Positions 17,707 through 26,091 of a DNA stretch of 64,000 nucleotides are shown piece after piece. The stretch lies in NCBI GenBank assembly GCA_020851995.1, contig JADZBO010000158.1, positions 25,996 to 89,995 on the forward strand, read 5' to 3'. The notes under the pieces were generated by a model. That model was not told where the DNA came from. It saw only the letters and a list, made by a program, of their open reading frames with translations, and made no database searches. A program made the position numbers and the translations under genes. Positions within the stretch are counted from its first letter, which is position 1; each line of letters starts with the position of its first letter. This stretch comes from Burkholderiaceae bacterium. Its GTDB lineage: Bacteria; Pseudomonadota; Gammaproteobacteria; Burkholderiales; Burkholderiaceae_B.

Positions 17707-18555
17707 TCAACGACGCTTCGCGTGGCTGTCGCCAGCATGCGCAGCCCGGACTCCGGGCGATGGTGCGAGACTGTGCGCATTCTGATCGATGAGCGTTCGG
17801 CGCGCGAGCATGACGCAGACGGCTCCACCCGCAAACGCCGCCGCGATATGCTTCAGCGTGTGTCCACTGACCGAATAGCCCAGCGAACTGAACACCTCTG
17901 AGTCATAGGTTTCCAGTGCTTTGCTCAGTGCATACCAGATGAACACCCAGTAGAGATCGGTGCCGCGGGTATAGCGTGACGGTGCAAACGCTGCCATCAG
18001 CAACAGAATAACCATCGAATACGCCTGCAGTACAGCATAGGGGATCACATTGCCGGCATTGGCGCGCTCTGTGGCGCGCCAGTACATGACGGATACCACC
18101 CCAAGTACCAGCATCGGAATCAATAAGCGGATTCCCGCGCGGATGTCGATCCGATCGACAATCTGACTACTGACCAGCGCCATGAAGGCAATCGTCATGG
18201 GCAACCGATCCCAGAACAGGGTCTCGTTATCCGGATTCAGGTGATAGTAGGTTGACCCCGCCGCGGTGAGCGCCACGCCGACGAAGAAAAACGTGTACGG
18301 CCGCCGTTCGATCGTGAACTGAAAGCAGGCGCGCCGACCGAGTGCGATGAACAGACCGGCGATCCCCACCACCAGAAAGCCGACATTTGATGTGACATTC
18401 AGAAAATTGGGGATTCCGGCTGCCTCTCTGGCATCCGCAAAATCATGGTAGGCAAGGGGCTGCGGCATGGGCGGGATCAACAACGCCGCGGCAATTGCCG
18501 CCAGAGTGATCAGGGTTACAAGCGCGATGCGCCAGGCCAGGAGGCGATTTTTCAT
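17707..18555 (-). CDS. Alkaline (phyto)ceramidase-like integral membrane hydrolase, CREST superfamily
   Basis: Seven-helix-like hydrophobicity with GSTYYHLNPDNETLFWDRLPMTIAFMALVSS and GHTLKHIAAAFA histidine motifs. Confidence 0.65.
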   Translation of the reverse strand: MKNRLLAWRIALVTLITLAAIAAALLIPPMPQPLAYHDFADAREAAGIPNFLNVTSNVGFLVVGIAGLFIALGRRACFQFTIERRPYTFFFVGVALTAAGSTYYHLNPDNETLFWDRLPMTIAFMALVSSQIVDRIDIRAGIRLLIPMLVLGVVSVMYWRATERANAGNVIPYAVLQAYSMVILLLMAAFAPSRYTRGTDLYWVFIWYALSKALETYDSEVFSSLGYSVSGHTLKHIAAAFAGGAVCVMLARRTLIDQNAHSLAPSPGVRAAHAGDSHAKRR

Positions 18556-18559
18556 GTTG

Positions 18560-19360
18560 TCAGTGACCGGCGGCCGTCAACACGCGCTCGCCATCAGCGC
18601 GGTGCATGTCGAGCATTTGCCGGGCGATGCTCCAGGTCGTTGCGGATTCAAGTGCGGAAAGGAACTGTCGCTCCTGTTGCATGACGTTATCTTCGTTGCA
18701 GTTTATTCGCGTGACTGCGGCAGGCCCAAGTGAAATACGATCCGCCTCGACAGTGTAGGACGCGCGGAATGTGTTGCAACCGGCAAAGCCTTCTACCGAG
18801 CCTTGCGTGAAGGTGATGGCAAGCATCGTATCCGACATCGGACTGACAACAGCTTGTCGGCCATTATTGAAGCCTGTGACCTTCCACGTCACACCCTCAA
18901 GCGATGGGGCAGGTTCTGTCTGGAATGTCAGAACTGGATCGTCCCCCGAAATCAGGGTCAGCTTATCCTGCTCAAGAACGTAGCGAAATGTCCCGGCCAG
19001 CGCGTTGTGCACAGCGCGCTCGACCGTCATTGCAGGTTGTTCACACGCCATCATCGAGCCGGCCAGCGGCCCGATCACCACCCGGTCGCGCTCGACTGTG
19101 TAGGGTCCGACGAACTGATTACACCCGGAGAATCCACTCACGCGACCCGCGTTGAAACCCGCCGTCACCGGTCGCTTTGCATCACGCAGCGCAACCGGAT
19201 CAAGCCCCCGCAGTTCGGTGAGTCGCCAAATCGGCCCCTCGATTGACACCGTGGTCGATGGCTCGGCAGCTGTCACGTGTGAACTCAGGAGCAAGAGGGC
19301 TAAAAGCGCCCAGTCTGCCTTTAGTTTCATGCTTCGGGCTTCGCTCAGCATTCCAGTCAC
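18560..19360 (-). CDS. META-domain (HslJ-like) protein with two META repeats
   Basis: IWRLTELRG...GFSGCNQFVGPYTVERDRVVIGPLAGSMMACEQPAM and VTWKVTGFN...GFAGCNTFRASYTVEADRISLGPAAVTRINCNE. Confidence 0.85.
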   Translation of the reverse strand: MTGMLSEARSMKLKADWALLALLLLSSHVTAAEPSTTVSIEGPIWRLTELRGLDPVALRDAKRPVTAGFNAGRVSGFSGCNQFVGPYTVERDRVVIGPLAGSMMACEQPAMTVERAVHNALAGTFRYVLEQDKLTLISGDDPVLTFQTEPAPSLEGVTWKVTGFNNGRQAVVSPMSDTMLAITFTQGSVEGFAGCNTFRASYTVEADRISLGPAAVTRINCNEDNVMQQERQFLSALESATTWSIARQMLDMHRADGERVLTAAGH

Positions 19361-19374
19361 GAGGGCGTTGCAAA

Positions 19375-19821
19375 CTAGTTGCGCAGCAATTCGATTCCGC
19401 TATTGGTGACACGCACGCGGTCGCCAACTCGCAGATTTGGCGATGCGGTCTGCTGGATTGTGGCGAACGAGCCGTCGTCGTAGCGCACGCCGATGCGCCA
19501 GACAATCGTCTGGCTGCGCTGGGCAAGCTGATTCCCGGCGATTCCGCCACCGACTGCACCGACGACTGTTGCCGCGGTCTGGCCGTTACCGCTGCCGATC
19601 AGGCTACCCAACCCGCCGCCGATCAGCGCACCACCGACAGTGCCGACGCCGGTATTGACGTTTTGTACGGAGTCCTGCGTGATCGATTGGACGGTGCCGA
19701 CCCGGGCGACCTGTTGCTCTGTGACCTGAAAGGCGGGCGGGGTGTTGCAGCCTGCAAGCGCCAGTGAGAGGCAGGCGGCGAATACGGCGGCGCACAGCCG
19801 CCACAACGGGGATTTTGTCAT
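19375..19821 (-). CDS. Glycine-zipper 2TM (SlyB/PCP-like) outer membrane lipoprotein
   Basis: Lipobox LALAGC; GVGTVGGALIGGGLGSLIGSGNGQTAATVVGAVGGGIAGNQL. Confidence 0.88.
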   Translation of the reverse strand: MTKSPLWRLCAAVFAACLSLALAGCNTPPAFQVTEQQVARVGTVQSITQDSVQNVNTGVGTVGGALIGGGLGSLIGSGNGQTAATVVGAVGGGIAGNQLAQRSQTIVWRIGVRYDDGSFATIQQTASPNLRVGDRVRVTNSGIELLRN

Positions 19822-19850
19822 CTTGATTCTCCTTTGCGGAATCTATGCGT

Positions 19851-20717
19851 TTATTCGGGAATCGAGTTCAACAGATACATCGCCACGAGCAGATTGGACG
19901 GGCGACCTAGCTTGCCCAGCCATTGGGCATAGATCGTTTCGATTTCGCCGCTCAGGTAAACCTGCGTCAGTGCTCTGTTGACTTCGAGTCTTAGCGCGGA
20001 GTCATTGCGCGGCAGCGCCAGCGCATTCGGTTCGAACGATAACTCCTCGGCCAGCAGCGCCAGCTTGGCGGGTTCTTTCGATTGCACAGCCAGCCCGACC
20101 AGTTTGACCTTGTCGCCGGCGTAGGCATCAATGCTGCCAGACTCGATCATCGTGACACCCTCGGCGGCATCGGTGATCGGAACAACCACTGCGTTGATCA
20201 GACGATTGCGCAGCACCTCGTTCAGTCGGGTCTCGGTCGTCGTGCCCTTGAGCACGGCGACCCGCTTACCACCCAGGTCGGTGAGCTGATTGATCGGCGC
20301 TCCGGCCTTGACCAGAAAGCCGCCGGCGTCGATGAAGATCAGGTTGGAAAAGTCGACGTTGGCGAGCCGGGACTGCGTCTGCGTCGTGTTGGCGCATTCG
20401 AGGTCCGCGCGCCCCGAGGCGACCATCTGCAGACGCTCGGTCACGGAACCGGCGAGCCAGTTCACTTTGAGGTTAGGTTCACCGACCGCGCGCCCGATCT
20501 GGGCGATGACACGTTTGCACAAATCGATTGAATATCCGGCCGGTTCGTTGTTCGGGCCTGCAAAAGACAGAGGAAGCGAATCCGCCGAATAGGCGACGTT
20601 GATGGTTTTTGCTGCTTTGATTTTCCCAAGCGTATTGGGACCGGTCTGTGCTGAAGCGCCAGTGGCGGCGAGACCCGCCGCGACGATCAGTACTGCGAAG
20701 AAATTCTTGACCATCAT
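19851..20717 (-). CDS. Transporter substrate-binding protein (amino-acid ABC type, orphan)
   Basis: LGKIKAAKTINVAYSADSLPLSFAGPNNEPAGYSIDLCKRVIAQIG; start taken at MMVKNFFAVLIVAAG signal peptide. Confidence 0.85.
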   Translation of the reverse strand: MMVKNFFAVLIVAAGLAATGASAQTGPNTLGKIKAAKTINVAYSADSLPLSFAGPNNEPAGYSIDLCKRVIAQIGRAVGEPNLKVNWLAGSVTERLQMVASGRADLECANTTQTQSRLANVDFSNLIFIDAGGFLVKAGAPINQLTDLGGKRVAVLKGTTTETRLNEVLRNRLINAVVVPITDAAEGVTMIESGSIDAYAGDKVKLVGLAVQSKEPAKLALLAEELSFEPNALALPRNDSALRLEVNRALTQVYLSGEIETIYAQWLGKLGRPSNLLVAMYLLNSIPE

Positions 20718-20886
20718 GACCTCAAGAAAAATGAAAGAATCGGCCCCGCGCGGTTGCGCACTTTTGCTACAGGCTCCGGGAACCGGAATAAGGAGCCAAT
20801 AGAGACATCGGGCGCAGGCACCGGTACGGTTGCAGGTACATGACCCACTGCCAGAAGCTGTCACAGGACGCATGCACTGTGCGAAT

Positions 20887-20914
20887 CCCGGGGTGCCACA
20901 CAAGGCACCCCGGG
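20887..20914. repeat. Perfect 11-bp inverted repeat (hairpin)
   Basis: CCCGGGGTGCC-ACACAA-GGCACCCCGGG between the SHOCT gene stop and the SBP gene start; no T-tract. Confidence 0.75.
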
Positions 20915-20922
20915 GTCAGGGC

Positions 20923-21300
20923 TTACGCAAGCGCTTTCGCCTTCAGGCGCGCGAATTCGTCTGCAGTGATGGTGCCGTCATCCAGCAATTGCTTGGCCGA
21001 GGCGATCTGATCGGCCGGTGATTTGCCGGCGACTTCGCGGATGTAGGCATCGGTGTGCGCTTTGGCGCTGGTCATCTCGGCGCGCTGGCGCTCCGCCATG
21101 CCGTCGCCTCGTACGAGGATGTAGAGCAGAGCGGTCAGAACCGGCAGAAAGATCAGACCAAGCAGCCAGACTACTTTCGCGCCGCCGCCAAGCTCTGCAT
21201 CACGGAAGAGGTCGATCACCACCCTGAAGAGAACAATCAGGTAGGCGATGAAAAAAAACGTCGACACCATGAGGACGACGGTGTCCCAAAAATTACTCAT
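20923..21300 (-). CDS. PLDc_N-like membrane segment plus C-terminal SHOCT domain protein
   Basis: VVWLLGLIFLPVLTALLYILVRG and DQIASAKQLLDDGTITADEFARLKAKAL (SHOCT). Confidence 0.82.
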   Translation of the reverse strand: MSNFWDTVVLMVSTFFFIAYLIVLFRVVIDLFRDAELGGGAKVVWLLGLIFLPVLTALLYILVRGDGMAERQRAEMTSAKAHTDAYIREVAGKSPADQIASAKQLLDDGTITADEFARLKAKALA

Positions 21301-21375
21301 GCAGTTTCTCCAATGGAAGGCGCAAGACCGGAAATCGGTTGATGCCGCGCGACCGGCGCGGACGGCGGTAGGAAT

Positions 21376-21597
21376 TTAGTGTGGTTGCCTGGCGCGGTCG
21401 ATGCCCTTGCGCAGCGACGCAAACAGGAACCCGCCGGTCAGCATGCCCAGCACGTAGATCGCAAAAACCAGAAGTGACAGCGGAAGGGTGATGCTGACTG
21501 AAAAGAACGAGATCGTTGCGTTTTGGAGGTTCTGAAACATGAAAAGCAGGACAAGTGCCGTAAACACGACAATCAGCCCGATGTACAGTTTCCTCAT
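21376..21597 (-). CDS. LapA/DUF1049-like small membrane protein
   Basis: MRKLYIGLIVVFTALVLLFMFQNLQNATISFFSVSITLPLSLLVFAIYVLGMLTGGFL. Confidence 0.8.
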   Translation of the reverse strand: MRKLYIGLIVVFTALVLLFMFQNLQNATISFFSVSITLPLSLLVFAIYVLGMLTGGFLFASLRKGIDRARQPH

Positions 21598-21805
21598 GGA
21601 GTTCTCTCTCAGCGCAAGATGTCCACGATGCGCGAGGCGCACAATGCTTCCAGCAACGTTGCAAATTTAACATAATGCCCCTTAAAAAGTGACATTTGTC
21701 ATGCATGATCCTCGGCGGCCAGAGCGGTTCGCGCTGTGGACCCCTGTGTACAATGGCTTCGCAGAACTGGCACTGGTGTAGCCCCTCGGCAGGAGTCGCT
21801 GAATC

Positions 21806-22852
21806 ATGAACGACCGCTTTCAATCACCGGTGTCCGGGGCAATTCTCGCGGTGGTCATCGGCTGGGTGCTCTTCATCGGCAAAGATGTCTTCATCCCGAT
21901 CATTCTCGGTGCGCTGGTCGCCTATGTGATCGTCGGCGTGGCGCGACTGCTGTGCCGGGTTCCCATCGTCGGTCAACTCGTGCCGCCGCGCATCCGCTCG
22001 GCACTTTCGGTTCTGGTCATTGCGTACGGACTGGTTGCGATCGCCAACCTGATTCTTGCCAACGTGGATAGCGTCATGGCATTGGCGCCGCAATATCAGG
22101 AATCCCTTCTCACGGTTATTCAACGAACCGCAGTCTTTTTCCACATCGAAACCGAGCCCACCTGGACGACGTTGCGCCGTGACCTCGTCGGTCAGATCAG
22201 CATGCAACCTCTGATCGGAACTGTCCTCGCATCCGTGTCGGCAATTGCCGTGATGGTCATCGTCGTGCTGCTCTACGCGAGTTTTCTTCTGATCGAACTG
22301 CGCTCGTTCGATGCCAAGATTGTTGCAATGTCGAACGATCAGAACAGCATCGCCCGCGCGCGCAAAGTCGCCGCCGATATCAATTCGCGAATCGGCGCGT
22401 ATCTGGCGCTCAAGACCTTTGTCAGTGTGCTGCTCGGGGCAGCCAGCTGGATCGTGATGGCCTTCATGGGGCTTGAATTCGCCGCATTCTGGGCGGTGCT
22501 GATTGCCCTGTTGAACTACGTTCCCTACATCGGCTCGTTTCTTGGCGTGCTGTTTCCGCTGCTGATGTCGATTGTGCAGTTTGCAAATCCGAACGACGTT
22601 CTGGCGGTGATGTTGCCGCTGGTCGCGCTGCAGTTTTTGATCGGCAACTTTCTCGATCCCTACATCATGGGCAATTCGCTGAACCTCAGTCCCTTTGCCA
22701 TCCTCGTCAGCCTGGCAGCGTGGTCGGCGCTGTGGGGCATCCCGGGCGCGTTTCTGGCGGTCCCGATTACCGCCATCATGGCGATTGTCTTCTCCGCGTT
22801 CGAGGGCACGAGGCCGATTGCGGTGCTGCTTTCGCGTGACGGTCGCCTGTGA
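21806..22852 (+). CDS. AI-2E family transporter
   Basis: Hydrophobic; FWAVLIALLNYVPYIGSFLGVLFPLL and GNFLDPYIMGNSLNLSPFAILVSLAAWSALWGIPGAFLAVPIT. Confidence 0.92.
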   Translation: MNDRFQSPVSGAILAVVIGWVLFIGKDVFIPIILGALVAYVIVGVARLLCRVPIVGQLVPPRIRSALSVLVIAYGLVAIANLILANVDSVMALAPQYQESLLTVIQRTAVFFHIETEPTWTTLRRDLVGQISMQPLIGTVLASVSAIAVMVIVVLLYASFLLIELRSFDAKIVAMSNDQNSIARARKVAADINSRIGAYLALKTFVSVLLGAASWIVMAFMGLEFAAFWAVLIALLNYVPYIGSFLGVLFPLLMSIVQFANPNDVLAVMLPLVALQFLIGNFLDPYIMGNSLNLSPFAILVSLAAWSALWGIPGAFLAVPITAIMAIVFSAFEGTRPIAVLLSRDGRL

Positions 22853-22856
22853 AATG

Positions 22857-22890
22857 ACAACAGCCCGGAAATGACCTCGCGGGCGGTTGT
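22857..22890. terminator. Possible hairpin between convergent genes
   Basis: ACAACaGCCCG ... CGGGCgGTTGT with one mismatch; lacks a T-run. Confidence 0.3.
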
Positions 22891-22915
22891 GGATTTCGTT
22901 CGCGCGCTGCTGAGC

Positions 22916-24490
22916 CTAAGGGCCCGAAAACCGCTGTGACTGCGGATCGTCGGGGAGGAATGTGGAAAGCAGGGCTTCAAGGCGCACCGGAATCCCGGGT
23001 GCCGCGTTCGCGGCGAGATTGCGTCCCGTGGGGCCCGATGGGCGGCGGATCCCTTCGTCGACCCGCTCAAGCAGATAGGGGAAAAACGGATTCGACGGAA
23101 GACGCGTCAGGAAATCCTGATCGACGACCAGCGTGCCGCGTTCGCCCCGCGCGCCCATGGCACCGAGACTGAAACCGAACTCGGGTTTGACCTTGAGGTC
23201 GGGTTCGATCCCGTACAGAGGGTCGTCCATGGGAATCGGAATTGCAAGGTGCGACAGCGAGAATATGCCTGGCGGATAAGGCAGCTTCAGAGGCCGGTCC
23301 TGCGCTTGCAATTGGCCCGGTGCGATGCTGCGTTCGATCGTGGCGTCGCTGTCGTCGCTTGCATTCACGATCGAGGTGAAGCGATAGGTCTGTGGTGAAG
23401 TCGGCGTCAGGCGATCGAGCGCCACGTACGCAACCGGACGCATCAGCGGGCCGAATTTCACGGTTCGGTTCACATCGAAAAGAACGATCTCGCTGCCGTT
23501 ATCGGGCAGAAACGAATAGAGCGCTGTCAGGATCGCCGCAGTGCTGACGGTGAAATCGATGACCGACTGGAAGGTCAGTACCGGTGGCAGGGTTCCGAGT
23601 TGGCCGGCACGCGAGAGCCGCTCGATCTGGCTTTGCAGCGCATCGGTCAGCCGATAGGACTGGCGGGCGCCATTGACCGGGAACGAGTTGTACTTGAAGG
23701 GATTGAACTCCGGCACGATGCTCAGCCACGCGGCATTCGCGAACGGGGGCAGCAACGCGGGAAGGCCAGCCAGACCGGCAAAGCGCGCAAAGCGGGTGAT
23801 CCCGATCATCGGTGCGACCAGGACGATGCTGTCTGCCCTGGGAAGCTTTGGATCCTCGATGGCATCAAGCGCGTATTTCATGGCGAGTGCGCCGCCGTTC
23901 GAAAACCCGATCATGTGCAATGGCTGCGGAGCAGGCACACGTCGTCGTGCCTCGCGCACTGTGAGGCGCGTGGCGGCCATCCAGTCTTCCCAGCGTACGT
24001 CGGTCAGGCCGGCGGGAACCGTGCCGTGCCCCGGCAGGCGAACGCCAATCGCGACGAAGCCGCGATCGCGGTAGAACTTCGCGATATGCCGCAAACTGTA
24101 TGGCGAATCGGTCAGCCCGTGCAGTAGTACCACGACCCCGACCGGCTTGCCCTCGGGTTCCATGACATAAGACCGGTTCCAGTCCTGGGCAAAACGGGCC
24201 GGATAAACCGGGCTGTCTTCAAAGTAGCGGTTGATTGGCGCGCGCTCGTCCGGTTCCAGCTTCTGGCTGACCTCAGTGCGAACACTTTCGAAAATTGCGC
24301 CTTCCTGCGCAAGGTATCGGGCCCAGTCGGAACGGTCGAGATCGTTCTCATGCAACTCCGCCGGCACGAAGGTGTGCCAGGGTTGCAGCGCGGGGCCACC
24401 CAACACCCGATACGATCGAAGCGCGAGCAGGGCTGCACCGACCACGACCACCCCGACGACGAGCCATTTCGCGCCCCGCTTGATTGCCAT
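22916..24490 (-). CDS. Large membrane-anchored alpha/beta hydrolase (Ser aminopeptidase S33-like)
   Basis: N-terminal TM, VVVLLHGLTDSPYSLRHIAKFYRDRGFVAIGVRLPGHG, nucleophile elbow GFSNGG. Confidence 0.82.
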   Translation of the reverse strand: MAIKRGAKWLVVGVVVVGAALLALRSYRVLGGPALQPWHTFVPAELHENDLDRSDWARYLAQEGAIFESVRTEVSQKLEPDERAPINRYFEDSPVYPARFAQDWNRSYVMEPEGKPVGVVVLLHGLTDSPYSLRHIAKFYRDRGFVAIGVRLPGHGTVPAGLTDVRWEDWMAATRLTVREARRRVPAPQPLHMIGFSNGGALAMKYALDAIEDPKLPRADSIVLVAPMIGITRFARFAGLAGLPALLPPFANAAWLSIVPEFNPFKYNSFPVNGARQSYRLTDALQSQIERLSRAGQLGTLPPVLTFQSVIDFTVSTAAILTALYSFLPDNGSEIVLFDVNRTVKFGPLMRPVAYVALDRLTPTSPQTYRFTSIVNASDDSDATIERSIAPGQLQAQDRPLKLPYPPGIFSLSHLAIPIPMDDPLYGIEPDLKVKPEFGFSLGAMGARGERGTLVVDQDFLTRLPSNPFFPYLLERVDEGIRRPSGPTGRNLAANAAPGIPVRLEALLSTFLPDDPQSQRFSGP

Positions 24491-24562
24491 CTGAATTACT
24501 CCGTTGTACCGAGTCGCAGGATTCGCGGCCGCTTGCACTGTGTGCCGACCATGGAATCACAC

Positions 24563-24603
24563 TGACCATTGAAGAAAAATGATCATTGAATCAAAATGAT
24601 CAT
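24563..24603. repeat. 17-bp tandem repeat containing TGATCA
   Basis: TGACCATTGAAGAAAAA / TGATCATTGAATCAAAA / TGATCAT. Confidence 0.7.
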
Positions 24604-24645
24604 GGCCTCACGATATTAACGGATCGATCGCATTCATCGATTGGG

Positions 24646-25689
24646 TCAATCGACCTTGAGCCCCATCTGCTTTGCCAGCTTGGAGAATTTGTCGATGTCC
24701 TCGTTGATGATTTTCTTGAACGCAGCAGGACCGTCCGCAGCCTGTGTGTAGCCGAGTGCGGCGAGCTTTTCCTTCACCTCAGGCTTTTGCATGACTTTGT
24801 TGATGCCTTCAAACAGCTTTTGCTGCACGGCTGGCGCGGTGCCCGCCGGAGCTAGCAGGCCGTGCCACTGGTTGAGTTCGTATCCCGGGTAGCCCTGTTC
24901 GGCCACGGTGGGGATGTCCGGCAAAAAGGGCGAGCGCTGCGGCGACGTCACGGCAAGGGCGCGGAGTTTGCCGGCTTTGATCTGGGCGTTTGCGCTGGAT
25001 GCCGTGATGATTGCCATCGGAATCTGTGCGCCGAGCACACTATTGAGCGCGGGGCCACAGCCGCCGAAGGGGACGTGGGTGATGTGCGTGCCCGCCTGGA
25101 TGTTGAGCAGTTCGCCCGCGAGGTGCTGCGGCGTGCCGTTGCCGCAGGATCCATAGGACACCTCGTTTTTATCGGGCCGGGCGGCGGCGACCAGCTCGGC
25201 CAGCGTCTTGTAGGGAGAGTTTGCCGGAACGACCAGTACGGAGGGAACGAACGCGACATTGATGATCGGAGCGAAATCCTTTTTCGGATCAAACGGCATT
25301 TGCGAAAACACCGCCGGGTTGATTGCGAAAGAACTGTTGACCATCAGCAGCGAGTAGCCGTCGGGTGCGCGCTCGGCCACGAATTTGGCGCCCAGGTTGC
25401 CACTTGCGCCGGGTTTGTTCTCCACCACGGCGGCATGGCCCATGGTTTCACCAAGATAGTTGCCGATCAGTCGCGCCAGGATGTCTGTTCCGCCGCCCGG
25501 GGGAAACGTCACGGTGATGTTGATTGGACGCGACGGAAACTTGTCGGGCGATTCGACGGGGTCGGCGGCGAACGTGGCGCCAGGCAGCGCCGAGCCGGCA
25601 AGGCAAAATGCGGTCATCAGACGAAGGCAGGAACGACGATAAGACATTGATACTCCTCTTGAGACTGCGGTGAAAACGCAAGCGTGCAA
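24646..25689 (-). CDS. Bug/TctC-family tripartite tricarboxylate transporter substrate-binding protein
   Basis: FPSRPINITVTFPPGGGTDILARLIGNYLGETMGHAAVVENKPGASGNLGAKFVAERAPDGYSLL. Confidence 0.95.
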   Translation of the reverse strand: MHACVFTAVSRGVSMSYRRSCLRLMTAFCLAGSALPGATFAADPVESPDKFPSRPINITVTFPPGGGTDILARLIGNYLGETMGHAAVVENKPGASGNLGAKFVAERAPDGYSLLMVNSSFAINPAVFSQMPFDPKKDFAPIINVAFVPSVLVVPANSPYKTLAELVAAARPDKNEVSYGSCGNGTPQHLAGELLNIQAGTHITHVPFGGCGPALNSVLGAQIPMAIITASSANAQIKAGKLRALAVTSPQRSPFLPDIPTVAEQGYPGYELNQWHGLLAPAGTAPAVQQKLFEGINKVMQKPEVKEKLAALGYTQAADGPAAFKKIINEDIDKFSKLAKQMGLKVD

Positions 25690-25907
25690 TCAGGATCAAA
25701 ACGACGAACAGGCGCAGTCAGTCTGCGCAGCGATGCGGGTTGATCGTACTGAAGAACTTTTCCGCGCGCCACACAAATTCGTGTAAATATGGCGCGCTGG
25801 TTCAATTTCTCCGTTCTGGCACCAAGCAAACCCCATGCCAGGTGAGCGATGCGCTTGAATTCAAAAGGTGCCGCTGATGAGATACCGTTAAAAATGTCGG
25901 AGCTGAG

Positions 25908-26020
25908 GACGCGGTGAGAGAGCAAGCGGGGGAAGCGGTGGAAGAGCAAGCTGGGACGCGGTGGAAGCGCAAGCCGGGACCCGGTGGAAGAGCAAGCTTG
26001 GGGACGCGGTAAGAGAGCAG
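25908..26020. repeat. Degenerate 23-25 bp tandem repeat, about 5 units
   Basis: Units such as GACGCGGTGAGAGAGCAAGCGGG, GGAAGCGGTGGAAGAGCAAGCTGG, GACGCGGTGGAAGCGCAAGCCGG, GACCCGGTGGAAGAGCAAGCTTGGG. Confidence 0.85.
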
Positions 26021-26091
26021 TGAGAGTGCCCTGATGCTCCCGGCAGCGCGGCGTTCAGGGGTGCGCGACAACGATCGACAGCAGGAGCATC

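Noticed and set aside
25908-26020. CRISPR array
   Set aside because: Units are contiguous degenerate tandem repeats with no unique spacers and no cas genes in the window.
25617-26071. Overlapping minus-strand ORFs across the intergenic repeat array (110 and 89 aa)
   Set aside because: Low-complexity translations generated by the ~23-bp tandem repeat; no domain or credible start.
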